A DNA stretch of 20,529 nt. Origin: Bacillota bacterium. GTDB taxonomy: Bacteria; Bacillota; Clostridia; Acetivibrionales; DSM-27016. Where the stretch lies: assembly GCA_023390115.1 (NCBI GenBank), contig JAEWDM010000008.1:1-20529 (forward strand), read 5' to 3'. The notes under the pieces were generated by a model that saw only the letters and a list, made by a program, of their open reading frames with translations, had not been told where the DNA came from and searched no databases. The stretch's first letter is position 1; the number at the start of each line of letters is the position of its first letter. This document shows, in pieces, positions 13,816 through 20,529 of this stretch. The translations under genes were made by a program, and so were the position numbers.

Positions 13816-14798
13816 AAGCGGAAAAAAAAGGAGTTCCTGTAAACCTTTCGGTAGCAGGCATTGTAAAAAAATATGGAATATATCTGGTACTCTTGGCAAT
13901 GATTATAATCAGTGCAATTATCAGTCCGAATTTTCTGGACAGTAAAAATCTGATGAATATCGCGCGCCAAATCAGTGTTACTACCATTATTGCGTTTGGG
14001 CAAACACTTTTAATTATCTGCGGTATGATTGACCTGTCTTCCGGCTCTGTTATAGCTCTAAGCGGCGTTCTTGGAGTAAGCGTATATATGGCTACAGGGT
14101 CGTTGACCTTTTCGTTGGTTGCCGGTGTTTTAATTGGAGCATTGACCGGCTTAATCTCCGGGGTATTTGTAACCAAGTATAAAATGCCTCCGTTCATTGT
14201 AACAATGGCAATGCAGCTGGTAGCAAGAGGAGCTGTTTATCTGTATACCGGCGGCCAGCCGATTTACCAGATCGGTGACTTTAAAAAGCTTGGGCAGGGT
14301 TCTGTAGGATTTCTGCCGATACCGGTGCTTTTCATGATATTAGTAGCCGTATGCTGCTGGATAATTCTGAATAGAATGAGGTTTGGACGCTATTTGTATG
14401 CCATAGGCGGCAATGAAGATGCATCCCATGCGTCGGGCATTAATGTCAGCTCTGTTAAAATACAGGCCTTTATTGTGAGCGGAGTTTTCGCGGGGCTTGC
14501 GGGTGTACTGCTTATGAGCCGTTTAAATGCAGGTCTGCCCCAGGCGGGAATAAACTACGAGTTTGATGCTATTACTGCTGCAATCATAGGAGGGACAAGC
14601 TTTACAGGAGGTATTGGAACAGCGTCAGGTACTCTTGTCGGCGCGTTTATCATGGGAATACTCAATAATATACTTAACCTGATGAACGTTCAGTCATATG
14701 TTCAGCAAATCCTTAAAGGTGCAATTATAGTGGCTGCGGTTGCGATAGATATATCTACAAAATCTAAAAAAAGCAAGTCGTTAAAGGTGTCTGCTTAA
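13812..14798 (+). CDS. Sugar ABC transporter permease (RbsC/XylH-like, CUT2 type)
   Basis: This hydrophobic protein of 328 residues forms the importer channel as a homodimer. The first membrane segment is near residues 22-40 and eight to ten are expected. The family blocks CGMIDLSSGSVIALSG (about 72-87), KYKMPPFIVTMAMQLVARG and YAIGGNEDASHASGINV are all present, as is the late EFDAITAAIIGGTSFTGGIGT block. The ribosome binding site GGGAGGAAG lies inside the ATPase gene and the two reading frames overlap by four bases. After the stop come two palindromes (14811-14871) before the binding-protein gene. Confidence 0.9.
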   Translation: MKAEKKGVPVNLSVAGIVKKYGIYLVLLAMIIISAIISPNFLDSKNLMNIARQISVTTIIAFGQTLLIICGMIDLSSGSVIALSGVLGVSVYMATGSLTFSLVAGVLIGALTGLISGVFVTKYKMPPFIVTMAMQLVARGAVYLYTGGQPIYQIGDFKKLGQGSVGFLPIPVLFMILVAVCCWIILNRMRFGRYLYAIGGNEDASHASGINVSSVKIQAFIVSGVFAGLAGVLLMSRLNAGLPQAGINYEFDAITAAIIGGTSFTGGIGTASGTLVGAFIMGILNNILNLMNVQSYVQQILKGAIIVAAVAIDISTKSKKSKSLKVSA

Positions 14799-14810
14799 TT
14801 CTGAGCCTAT

Positions 14811-14871
14811 CTGCACAAATGTGCAGTGGCATTCTGCGGCGAATGTTTTAAGCGACAAATGCATGCAGAAT
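14811..14871 (+). other. Two hairpins between permease and binding-protein genes
   Basis: CTGCACA AA TGTGCAG (14811-14826) is a perfect palindrome with a two-base centre. ATTCTGC (14831-14837) pairs with GCAGAAT (14865-14871), competing with a shorter CATTC/GAATG pairing. There is no T-run, so these more likely stabilise or process the mRNA, allowing more of the downstream receptor to be made, than terminate it. Confidence 0.45.
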
Positions 14872-14904
14872 ATAAATTATTATTCAATAGGGAGGAATAT
14901 AATC

Positions 14905-15930
14905 ATGAAAAAGGCACTAATCAAGCTATTGGCAGGTGCGCTGGCAGCGGTGATGCTTGTTGGTATGGCAGGCTGCACCAACCCGGGAGGCGGAACAGGA
15001 GAACCTTCTGCGAGCACTGCAACGGATGAGTCAGGCACGGCGGATCAAACTTACAATGTGGTATTTATTGCAAAAGCCCTCTCAGATCCTTTCTCAACAT
15101 GGTTAAGTACATCAATTGAAAAGATCGCTAAAGAGAAGTACCCTGATGTAAAGGTTTCGACTATTGATGGCCAGAATGCTGTCGATAAGCAGATAGCCGC
15201 CATGGAAACAGCTATTTCACAAAAGCCGGACTGCATTATTCTGCAGATGGTAGATTCTGTTGCAATGGTTGATCCTGTAAATGCAGCTCGTGAGGCAGGT
15301 ATTCAAACAGTTATGGTTAACGGAGCTATTGACGATAACGGTGCAAACAGCACTGTGGATTCCAATCCGGAGGAGCAAGGAAAGCTGATGGCTTCAAAGG
15401 CTGCAGAGCTGCTGCCGCAGAATGCGAAGATTGTTATTATGAACGGACCTGCAGGAAACTGGCACTCAAACGGACGCCGTGCAGGCGTCAAGGCAGGATT
15501 GTTGGATGTAAGGCCTGATGTTACGGTGCTTGCGGAAAAGGAAGCAAACTGGAATAAGGATGAAGGTATGGCTTTAATGGAGGACTGGCTGCAGACCTTC
15601 CCTAAAGTTGATGCGGTAATTGCAATGAATGACAATATGGCATTAGGTGCCCTTGAGGCGGTAAAGGCTTCCGGCAAAACAGAAGGATTTACTGCATATG
15701 GAGTAGACGGTCTGGCAGACGCATGCTTATCAATAGATGAAGGCTCATTGACTGCCTCAGTGGTTCAGGACGGGTATGCGCAGGCAGAGGCTGCTTTGGG
15801 AATAGCGTATGATATTATTACAGGAAAAAATACTGAAGTTCAATTAATAGACGTACCCGCGGTACTCATTACAAGTGATAATGTAGCCGTATGGCTGGAA
15901 AAGCATAAGGAAAACGGATTTATAAAATAG
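14905..15930 (+). CDS. Sugar ABC transporter substrate-binding lipoprotein (RbsB/XylF-like)
   Basis: The product has 341 residues from the ATG at 14905, nine bases after AGGGAGG (14889-14895). The lipobox GMAGC makes Cys24 the lipid anchor and a short Gly/Ser/Thr-rich linker follows. The mature part opens TYNVVFIAKALSDPFSTWLSTSIEKIAKEKYP, the standard start of the periplasmic-binding-protein 4 fold. It continues with DGQNAVDKQIAAMETAISQKPDCIILQ and, near the end, AVIAMNDNMALGALEAVKASGK and AYGVDGLADA, which line the ligand cleft. It is the receptor for the CUT2 importer encoded just upstream. Family members bind ribose, xylose, galactose, inositol or polyols, and the motifs do not tell which. 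Confidence 0.9.
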   Translation: MKKALIKLLAGALAAVMLVGMAGCTNPGGGTGEPSASTATDESGTADQTYNVVFIAKALSDPFSTWLSTSIEKIAKEKYPDVKVSTIDGQNAVDKQIAAMETAISQKPDCIILQMVDSVAMVDPVNAAREAGIQTVMVNGAIDDNGANSTVDSNPEEQGKLMASKAAELLPQNAKIVIMNGPAGNWHSNGRRAGVKAGLLDVRPDVTVLAEKEANWNKDEGMALMEDWLQTFPKVDAVIAMNDNMALGALEAVKASGKTEGFTAYGVDGLADACLSIDEGSLTASVVQDGYAQAEAALGIAYDIITGKNTEVQLIDVPAVLITSDNVAVWLEKHKENGFIK

Positions 15931-15948
15931 CAGGCGGATGGTATGAAG

Positions 15949-15977
15949 CTTAGCGGCGCGTTGGAGTTGCCGCTAAG
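15949..15977 (+). other. Hairpin after the binding-protein gene
   Basis: CTTAGCGGC (15949-15957) and GCCGCTAAG (15969-15977) form a perfect 9-bp stem with an 11-base loop, followed by TATATTT. It lacks a real T-run, so it is probably a partial terminator or a 3' stabiliser separating transport genes from the dehydrogenases. Confidence 0.5.
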
Positions 15978-16011
15978 TATATTTACCAAGTAACAGAAAG
16001 GAATTGTTATT

Positions 16012-17058
16012 ATGAAAATGATGAAGGCAAACGTATATGCAAAGCCGGGGGATTGCGCCATTAAGCAGATACCAGTACCAACCTGCAAGGATAACCAGGT
16101 TTTAATTAAAGTAATGTCCTGCGGTATATGCAAGGGTGCGGATGTGGCGCTTGCCCGCGGAAGCTTTATTTCATCCTTCCCGCTTATAAACGGGCATGAA
16201 TTTGCAGGAATTGTTGTTGGGACAGGCGCAGGCGTGAAGGACTTTAAGGAGGGTGACCGCGTTACCGCAGATAATACGGTTTTGTGCGGCAATTGCTACT
16301 ATTGCAGAAGAAATCAGCCGCTGTACTGTGAGAATTTTTATTCATTAGGGTGCAATGGGCCAGGGGGATTCGCTGAGTTTGTAGTTGTTAATTCCGACAA
16401 GGTATTTCATATCAGCGACAAGCTGTCTTTCAATGAGGCATGCCTGGCAGAACCTACCGCTTGCTCTGTTCATACAATGGATAGGGTACAGATGAGATTT
16501 GGTGACGATGTTCTTATTTACGGCACCGGTCCGACAGGCATTATTCTGGCGCAGCTTTTCCTGCATTCAGGTGCCGGGCGGGTGGTAGTTGTCGGTCCCA
16601 GCAAGGACAAGCTGGATATTTTAAATGAATATGGTATTAAAGAGACCATCTTAATGGATCGCAGGGATTACAGCATACATGAAAATAAATTGAGAGAGAT
16701 ATCGCCAAAAGGCTTTGATATTATTGTAGACTGCACTGCCAGTGTTGAAATTATGGAAAGCTCTATAAAGTTTGCAAAAATGGGCGGAAAATTTGTAATG
16801 TTTGCCATGCCGCATGAGGATGCGAAATGGTCTATCAGCCCCGATTACTGGTACCTGCATGAAATAAACCTGATTACGAGCTGGGCTCAGACGCACTGCT
16901 ATGACAGGGCAATAGAATATTTGGAGTCAGGCAAGGTAAAGGTTGACAGGCTGATAACACATGAAATGCCTCTGGAGGATTATGACAAGGGCATGGAGTT
17001 GGCAAGCAAAGGCGGGCCAGGGGTACTGAAGGTTATTCTTCACCCAAACTATGAATAG
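16012..17058 (+). CDS. Zinc-dependent medium-chain dehydrogenase (polyol/sugar type), NADP-leaning
   Basis: The product has 348 residues. Catalytic-zinc ligands are Cys40 (CGICKGAD), His62-Glu63 (NGHEFAG) and probably Glu147. Structural-zinc cysteines are 92, 95, 98 and 106 (CGNCYYCRRNQPLYC). The Rossmann motif is GTGPTG (171-176). The second strand ends VVVVGPSKDK with no acidic residue, which usually means NADP(H) preference. The start at 16012 follows AGAAAGGA by about ten bases. Relatives act on sorbitol, arabitol, threitol or threonine, but the gene's place in an operon with xylulokinase points to a pentitol or ketose. The specific substrate is inferred from context only. Confidence 0.85.
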   Translation: MKMMKANVYAKPGDCAIKQIPVPTCKDNQVLIKVMSCGICKGADVALARGSFISSFPLINGHEFAGIVVGTGAGVKDFKEGDRVTADNTVLCGNCYYCRRNQPLYCENFYSLGCNGPGGFAEFVVVNSDKVFHISDKLSFNEACLAEPTACSVHTMDRVQMRFGDDVLIYGTGPTGIILAQLFLHSGAGRVVVVGPSKDKLDILNEYGIKETILMDRRDYSIHENKLREISPKGFDIIVDCTASVEIMESSIKFAKMGGKFVMFAMPHEDAKWSISPDYWYLHEINLITSWAQTHCYDRAIEYLESGKVKVDRLITHEMPLEDYDKGMELASKGGPGVLKVILHPNYE

Positions 17059-17137
17059 CTTACACATATGATGGGCTGCAGGTGCTTCTTCTGGTTGGTG
17101 TTTAAGTATGCAATTTGAGCATATTATTGGAGGTACT

Positions 17138-18175
17138 ATGGAAAATAAAGCAATTGTTATGACTAAAATCGGCTGTTTTGAAATGAAGGATATCCCAATG
17201 CCGGAGGTTGGTGATGAGGATGTCCTGGTAAAAATGGAATATGTAGGAATATGCGGCTCGGACGTTCACTTTTTTGAAAGCGGGCACTGTGGTGCAAGCA
17301 CGTGTGAGGTTCCGTTTATTCTTGGACATGAGGTTGCCGGAACTGTTGTCGCGGTAGGAAGCAATGTTAAAACGCATAAGGCGGGCGACCGTGTGGCGTT
17401 GGAGCCGGGACAGACCTGCGGAAAGTGTGAATACTGTAAGTCCGGTTATTATAACCTTTGTGAGGATGTTGTTTTTCTGGCCACTCCTCCATATGACGGG
17501 GCGCTTATGAAATATGCAGCATATCTGGCGCATATGGCTTTTAAGCTTCCGGAAAACGTGTCCACTATGGAGGGCGCACTTGTGGAGCCACTGTCAGTTG
17601 GAATTCATGCCGTAAGGCAGGGTGATGTGGGGCTTGGCAGCACCGTTATGGTGACAGGCACAGGATGCATAGGCCTTGTCACTATGTTGGCGGCTAAGGC
17701 GATGGGTGCATCCCAGATAATTGTTTCTGATATCTTTGATAAAAGACTGGAAAAGGCTAAAGCCATGGGTGCGACTCATATCATAAATGCGGCAAAGGAA
17801 AATGCCGTACAAAAAGTAAATGAGTATACCAATGGCAGAGGAGTAGACGTGGTTTTTGAAACCTCGGGAAATGCTGCAAGTATAGGGCAAACCGTCCATG
17901 CTGTGCGGCGCGGAGGAACGGTAGTTATGATTGGTTATTCTGCTCTGGAGGAGGTACCCTATAATTTCGGGCGTATGATTGATAAGGAAGTAAGCATTAA
18001 AAGCGTATTCCGTTATCGCAATATTTATCCCATTGCAATTCAGGCAATTTCATCAGGGAAAATCAGTATTAAGGACATTGTAACCCACAAATTTAGTTTT
18101 GAAAATTCGCAGCAAGCCTTTGACAGTGTTGTGAACAATAAGCAGGAAGTTATTAAAGGCATTATAAAGCTTTAA
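17138..18175 (+). CDS. Zinc-dependent polyol dehydrogenase (xylitol/sorbitol dehydrogenase-like), NAD type
   Basis: The product has 345 residues from the ATG at 17138, which has TTGGAGG directly upstream. An earlier in-frame ATG at 17108 has no site and would add an atypical leader. Catalytic-zinc residues are Cys39 (GICGSDVHFF), His64-Glu65 (LGHEVAG) and Glu150 (EPLSVGIHA). The structural-zinc cysteines are 94, 97, 100 and 108. GTGCIG (174-179) and Asp198 at the end of the second strand indicate NAD(H). This pattern matches the sorbitol/xylitol dehydrogenase branch (GSDVHFFESG). The likely reaction is oxidation of a pentitol such as xylitol or D-arabitol to D-xylulose, supplying the kinase encoded next. 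Confidence 0.88.
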   Translation: MENKAIVMTKIGCFEMKDIPMPEVGDEDVLVKMEYVGICGSDVHFFESGHCGASTCEVPFILGHEVAGTVVAVGSNVKTHKAGDRVALEPGQTCGKCEYCKSGYYNLCEDVVFLATPPYDGALMKYAAYLAHMAFKLPENVSTMEGALVEPLSVGIHAVRQGDVGLGSTVMVTGTGCIGLVTMLAAKAMGASQIIVSDIFDKRLEKAKAMGATHIINAAKENAVQKVNEYTNGRGVDVVFETSGNAASIGQTVHAVRRGGTVVMIGYSALEEVPYNFGRMIDKEVSIKSVFRYRNIYPIAIQAISSGKISIKDIVTHKFSFENSQQAFDSVVNNKQEVIKGIIKL

Positions 18176-18306
18176 AATAAAAAGGCTGTGTTGCTCTGAA
18201 ATAAGACTTTGCGTAGCGGCCTTGGAAATAATTTGTAAAGCATCCGAGAAAAGATAAGCGTCCAGAGTGCTGGGAAACTGCTTACGGGGGGAGGAAAGTC
18301 TTATAA

Positions 18307-19806
18307 ATGGCAGAATATTATCTTGGGATTGACATTGGGACGTCCAGCACAAAGGCGGCTTTGATCGATTGTGAGGGTAAAATATATGGAATTGGGCAAA
18401 GAGAATATACAATAAGTATGCCAAAGGCTGGCTGGAGCGAACAGCATCCCGATGTTTGGTGGAATTCGGTTGTAGAATCAGTGCGTTCTGCACTGGCTAT
18501 ATCGGGTGTTGGCTGCGAAGAAATCAGTGCTATTGGACTGTCGGGCCAGATGCATGGAATTGTTGTGCTTGACGCAGGAGGCAAGGTGCTTAGGCCCGCA
18601 ATAATATGGAGTGATCAGAGGTCCTCCGGCCAGGTGCAGAGGTACGAGGAATATTTTGGAAAGAAAAGGCTTGGAGAGCTTTGCGCAAATCCTGTTGCTA
18701 CGGGATTTGCCGGTCCGTCGTTTCTATGGCTGAAGGAAAATGAGCCTGATATATATAATAAAACACAGGTTGTCATACAGCCTAAGGACTATGTGCGCTA
18801 TAAAATGACCGGCCTGATTGCAACAGAGATTACAGATGCATGCGGGACATTGCTTTTTAATACTGCTAAAGGAAAATGGTCAAAAGAGGTTTGCAATGAT
18901 CTCGGCTTAGATATAAATAAATTGCCTGAAGTGTTCAAGCCCTGGGAAAAAGCAGGGACACTCACGGATTGTGCCGCCGAGCAGCTTGGGTTAAGACCGG
19001 GCATTACTGTTGCTTACGGTGGAGCCGATCAGCCGATGCAGGCTATAGGGAATGGAATTATACAGTCAGGTACAGTTTCGGTTACCATTGGGACAGGAGG
19101 ACAGGTCTTTACCCCTATTCACGAGCCTAAGTATGATCCTGAATTAAGAATGCATACCTTTTCACATGCAATTGAAAACACATGGAATGTGCTTGGCGCA
19201 ACTCTTTCGGCAGGATTGTCACTTAAATGGTTCAGGCATGAAATCATAGGGGAAATAGATTATAAGGAATTGGATATAAGTGCATCCAATATACGTGCGG
19301 GGAGTGAAGGACTGATTTTTTTGCCTTATTTAGTGGGGGAAAGGACCCCGTATATGGACTCAAAAGCCAGAGGTGCATTTATAGGGCTTACTTTGCGCCA
19401 TACAAGGGCACATATGATCCGCGCAGTTATGGAGGGTGTTACTATGGCGTTATGGCAGTCCCTCAGCATCTTTAAAGAGCTTTCTTTGCCGGTTGACCTG
19501 ATTATTGCTTCGGGTGGCGGAGCGAGCAGCAGTCTATGGCGTCAGATCATGGCCGATATATTGGAGTGTCCTATCTCCATTACTGCTGCTACAGAGCAGG
19601 CCTGTGTTGGAGCGGCAATAATGGGCAGTGTGGCACACGGAGCGTTTGATTCGGTTCAAAGTGCGGTTGAAAAAATTGTCCCGCCTCCAACGATTTTAGA
19701 GCATCCTAATGCTGAGCAGGTTAAAAGATACCGGAAGGTTAAAGAGATTTTTGTTCAGGCATATCTGCAAAACAAATCAATAATGCATGCGCTTTCTTGC
19801 GAATGA
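18307..19806 (+). CDS. xylB: Xylulokinase
   Basis: This 499-residue FGGY-family kinase phosphorylates D-xylulose to D-xylulose 5-phosphate for the pentose phosphate pathway. The phosphate-binding loop DIGTSSTK is at residues 9-16. SGQMHG (79-84) is the xylulokinase substrate signature. IWSDQRS is at 100-106 and the catalytic base is Asp241 in YGGADQPMQAIGNG. TIGTGGQVFTP, LPYLVGERTPYMD and ASGGGASSSLWRQIMADIL complete the expected set, and the length is normal. The start ATG has GGGGGAGG twelve bases upstream, a slightly long spacing. It is separated from the dehydrogenase by 131 bases with no terminator and is the last gene of the operon. A repeat element starts six bases after its stop. Confidence 0.93.
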   Translation: MAEYYLGIDIGTSSTKAALIDCEGKIYGIGQREYTISMPKAGWSEQHPDVWWNSVVESVRSALAISGVGCEEISAIGLSGQMHGIVVLDAGGKVLRPAIIWSDQRSSGQVQRYEEYFGKKRLGELCANPVATGFAGPSFLWLKENEPDIYNKTQVVIQPKDYVRYKMTGLIATEITDACGTLLFNTAKGKWSKEVCNDLGLDINKLPEVFKPWEKAGTLTDCAAEQLGLRPGITVAYGGADQPMQAIGNGIIQSGTVSVTIGTGGQVFTPIHEPKYDPELRMHTFSHAIENTWNVLGATLSAGLSLKWFRHEIIGEIDYKELDISASNIRAGSEGLIFLPYLVGERTPYMDSKARGAFIGLTLRHTRAHMIRAVMEGVTMALWQSLSIFKELSLPVDLIIASGGGASSSLWRQIMADILECPISITAATEQACVGAAIMGSVAHGAFDSVQSAVEKIVPPPTILEHPNAEQVKRYRKVKEIFVQAYLQNKSIMHALSCE

Positions 19807-19812
19807 TGGAAT

Positions 19813-19940
19813 GGGGACGTTTCTCAAAAACTGAGTGGTACCGCATGGCGGCAATATAGCTAGCGGTATTACTTGGCTTTTTGTTGATTAGGAATGTTTA
19901 AAAAGCAAAGCTACTGCGTTATTGTTTGAGGAGTGTCCCG
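19813..19940. repeat. Interspersed element copy D (128 bp) at the operon 3' end
   Basis: The left end GGGGACGTTTCTCAAA (19813-19828) faces the right end TTTGAGGAGTGTCCCG (19925-19940), whose last base departs from the usual C. Inside, AGTGGTACCGC (19834-19844) pairs with GCGGTATTACTT (19863-19874), then GGCTTTTTGTT follows, a terminator-like unit reading with the operon. It shares ends and internal layout with the copies at 1464 and 8334. Confidence 0.65.
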
Positions 19941-19969
19941 AGAATTAGGTTGAATTGATTTTCAGGATA

Positions 19970-20080
19970 ATGTCAAAAGCCATAACAACTACAGGTCCAG
20001 TATACAATGAAGTAGTTAGATGGCTGGATGGTGGGTATAAGTATTTTGATGCTTATTTTTTTATAAGTAAAAGCCTATAA
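19970..20080 (+). CDS. Short open frame of 36 codons, possible gene remnant
   Basis: From an ATG at 19970 the frame encodes 36 residues, beginning MSKAITTTGPVYNEVV and ending FDAYFFISKSL. Its balanced composition and aromatic-rich second half look protein-like. AGGA lies only two bases before the ATG, too close for a normal ribosome binding site, and the frame is open for seven further codons back to a stop at 19946, next to the repeat element. It overlaps the end of the convergent gene by six bases. It could be the C-terminal remnant of a gene broken by the element, a small peptide gene, or chance. I do not recognise the family. Confidence 0.25.
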   Translation: MSKAITTTGPVYNEVVRWLDGGYKYFDAYFFISKSL

Positions 20081-20521
20081 GCTTAAGCTTGCCAGTTCAT
20101 TGAACATGCTTTGATATAAAGGATTGCCGGAACTGAGCAGCTCATAGCCTCTTGAAAACATGCGTGAGCAGCCGGATATAGTTATGTTGTGCATGCTGCC
20201 GCAGATTTGCCTGTAGCCCAGCCCGCACAGTACCCTCAGAACATAGGCGCTGAATGCCCTGAATTCCTGCATCTTTCTTTTGCCGCTTGGAGCCAGTCCG
20301 GCTTCTTTAGGAAGCATAAGACTGCTGGATATAAAAGAAATGACCTTTGCTGCGGGAAGGTTCCGGGCTATAATATCTCTTCCGCTTACATACTCGTACT
20401 GTACTGCCGTGGAAAGGCTTTTTTTCAGCTTTTTGAAGCTGCCCACATCCCTTTGGTGGCTTACAAAGCCAAAGTATTTTTCTGCAAACTGTTCATGGTC
20501 CTCTATATTGAAAAGCTTCAT
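20075..20521 (-). CDS. Unidentified protein with a possible C-terminal HTH
   Basis: I do not recognise this 148-residue protein. It is basic overall, with a Lys/Arg-rich stretch (FKKLKKSLS, about 29-37). Residues about 101-128 (GLGYRQICGSMHNITISGCSRMFSRGYELL) have the spacing of a helix-turn-helix, suggesting DNA binding. The ATG at 20521 is eight bases from the window edge, so its ribosome binding site cannot be seen and the frame has no stop upstream within the window. The true start may lie outside. It ends against the plus-strand short frame. A role in mobile-element biology is conceivable because a repeat element lies close by, but that is only proximity. Confidence 0.45.
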   Translation of the reverse strand: MKLFNIEDHEQFAEKYFGFVSHQRDVGSFKKLKKSLSTAVQYEYVSGRDIIARNLPAAKVISFISSSLMLPKEAGLAPSGKRKMQEFRAFSAYVLRVLCGLGYRQICGSMHNITISGCSRMFSRGYELLSSGNPLYQSMFNELASLSL

Positions 20522-20529
20522 AATAAAGC

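Noticed and set aside
1..20529. CRISPR array, rRNA or tRNA genes
   Set aside because: No regularly spaced direct repeats and no recognisable RNA gene cores were seen in the window.

Overview
The window looks like part of a low-G+C Gram-positive chromosome, most likely a cellulosome-forming clostridium. The evidence is AT-rich intergenic DNA, strong AGGAGG-type ribosome binding sites, consensus sigma-A promoters, lipoprotein-type sugar binding proteins and a secreted xylanase ending in a dockerin. The species cannot be named from the sequence.

Layout. (1) 1-1781 is a mosaic accessory stretch: the first 10 codons of an XRE-type regulator leaving the window on the minus strand, a divergent small HTH-like protein with a textbook promoter, several inverted-repeat elements, and an ABC-permease gene cut off by one of them. 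(2) 1782-8327 is a carbohydrate locus: an AraC-type regulator, then a CUT1-type ABC importer (lipoprotein and two permeases, no ATPase), a Gfo/Idh/MocA oxidoreductase and a NagA-type deacetylase. The probable cargo is an N-acetylated amino sugar or a derivative of one. (3) 8580-10151 (minus) encodes a secreted GH10 xylanase with CBM6 and dockerin, followed by a hairpin terminator. (4) 10166-11054 is a long non-coding gap rich in inverted repeats, ending in a clear promoter with a tandem direct repeat just upstream. (5) 11055-19806 is one long plus-strand operon: ROK/XylR-type regulator, CUT2-type ABC importer (ATPase, permease, binding lipoprotein), two zinc-dependent medium-chain dehydrogenases and xylulokinase. 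With no xylose isomerase in the window, the gene set best fits uptake of a pentitol or related sugar, oxidation to D-xylulose and phosphorylation to xylulose 5-phosphate. (6) 19807-20529 holds another repeat element, a short unexplained reading frame and an unidentified minus-strand gene.

The least ordinary feature is a family of short interspersed elements (around 793-846, and 1464-1676, 8334-8443, 19813-19940). They share near-identical terminal inverted repeats of the form GGGGACRnTYCTCAAA, and the three intact ones carry internal hairpin-plus-T-run segments. Two sit 6 nt after the stop codons of the two sugar operons, where they may act as terminators. One truncates a gene, and one appears to carry a collapsed copy nested inside it. 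They look like MITE or REP-like mobile elements.

Taken together, the xylanase releases xylo-oligosaccharides outside the cell, and the two importers and their enzymes handle soluble sugars or polyols from plant or microbial cell-wall material. That link is inferred from gene order, not shown directly.
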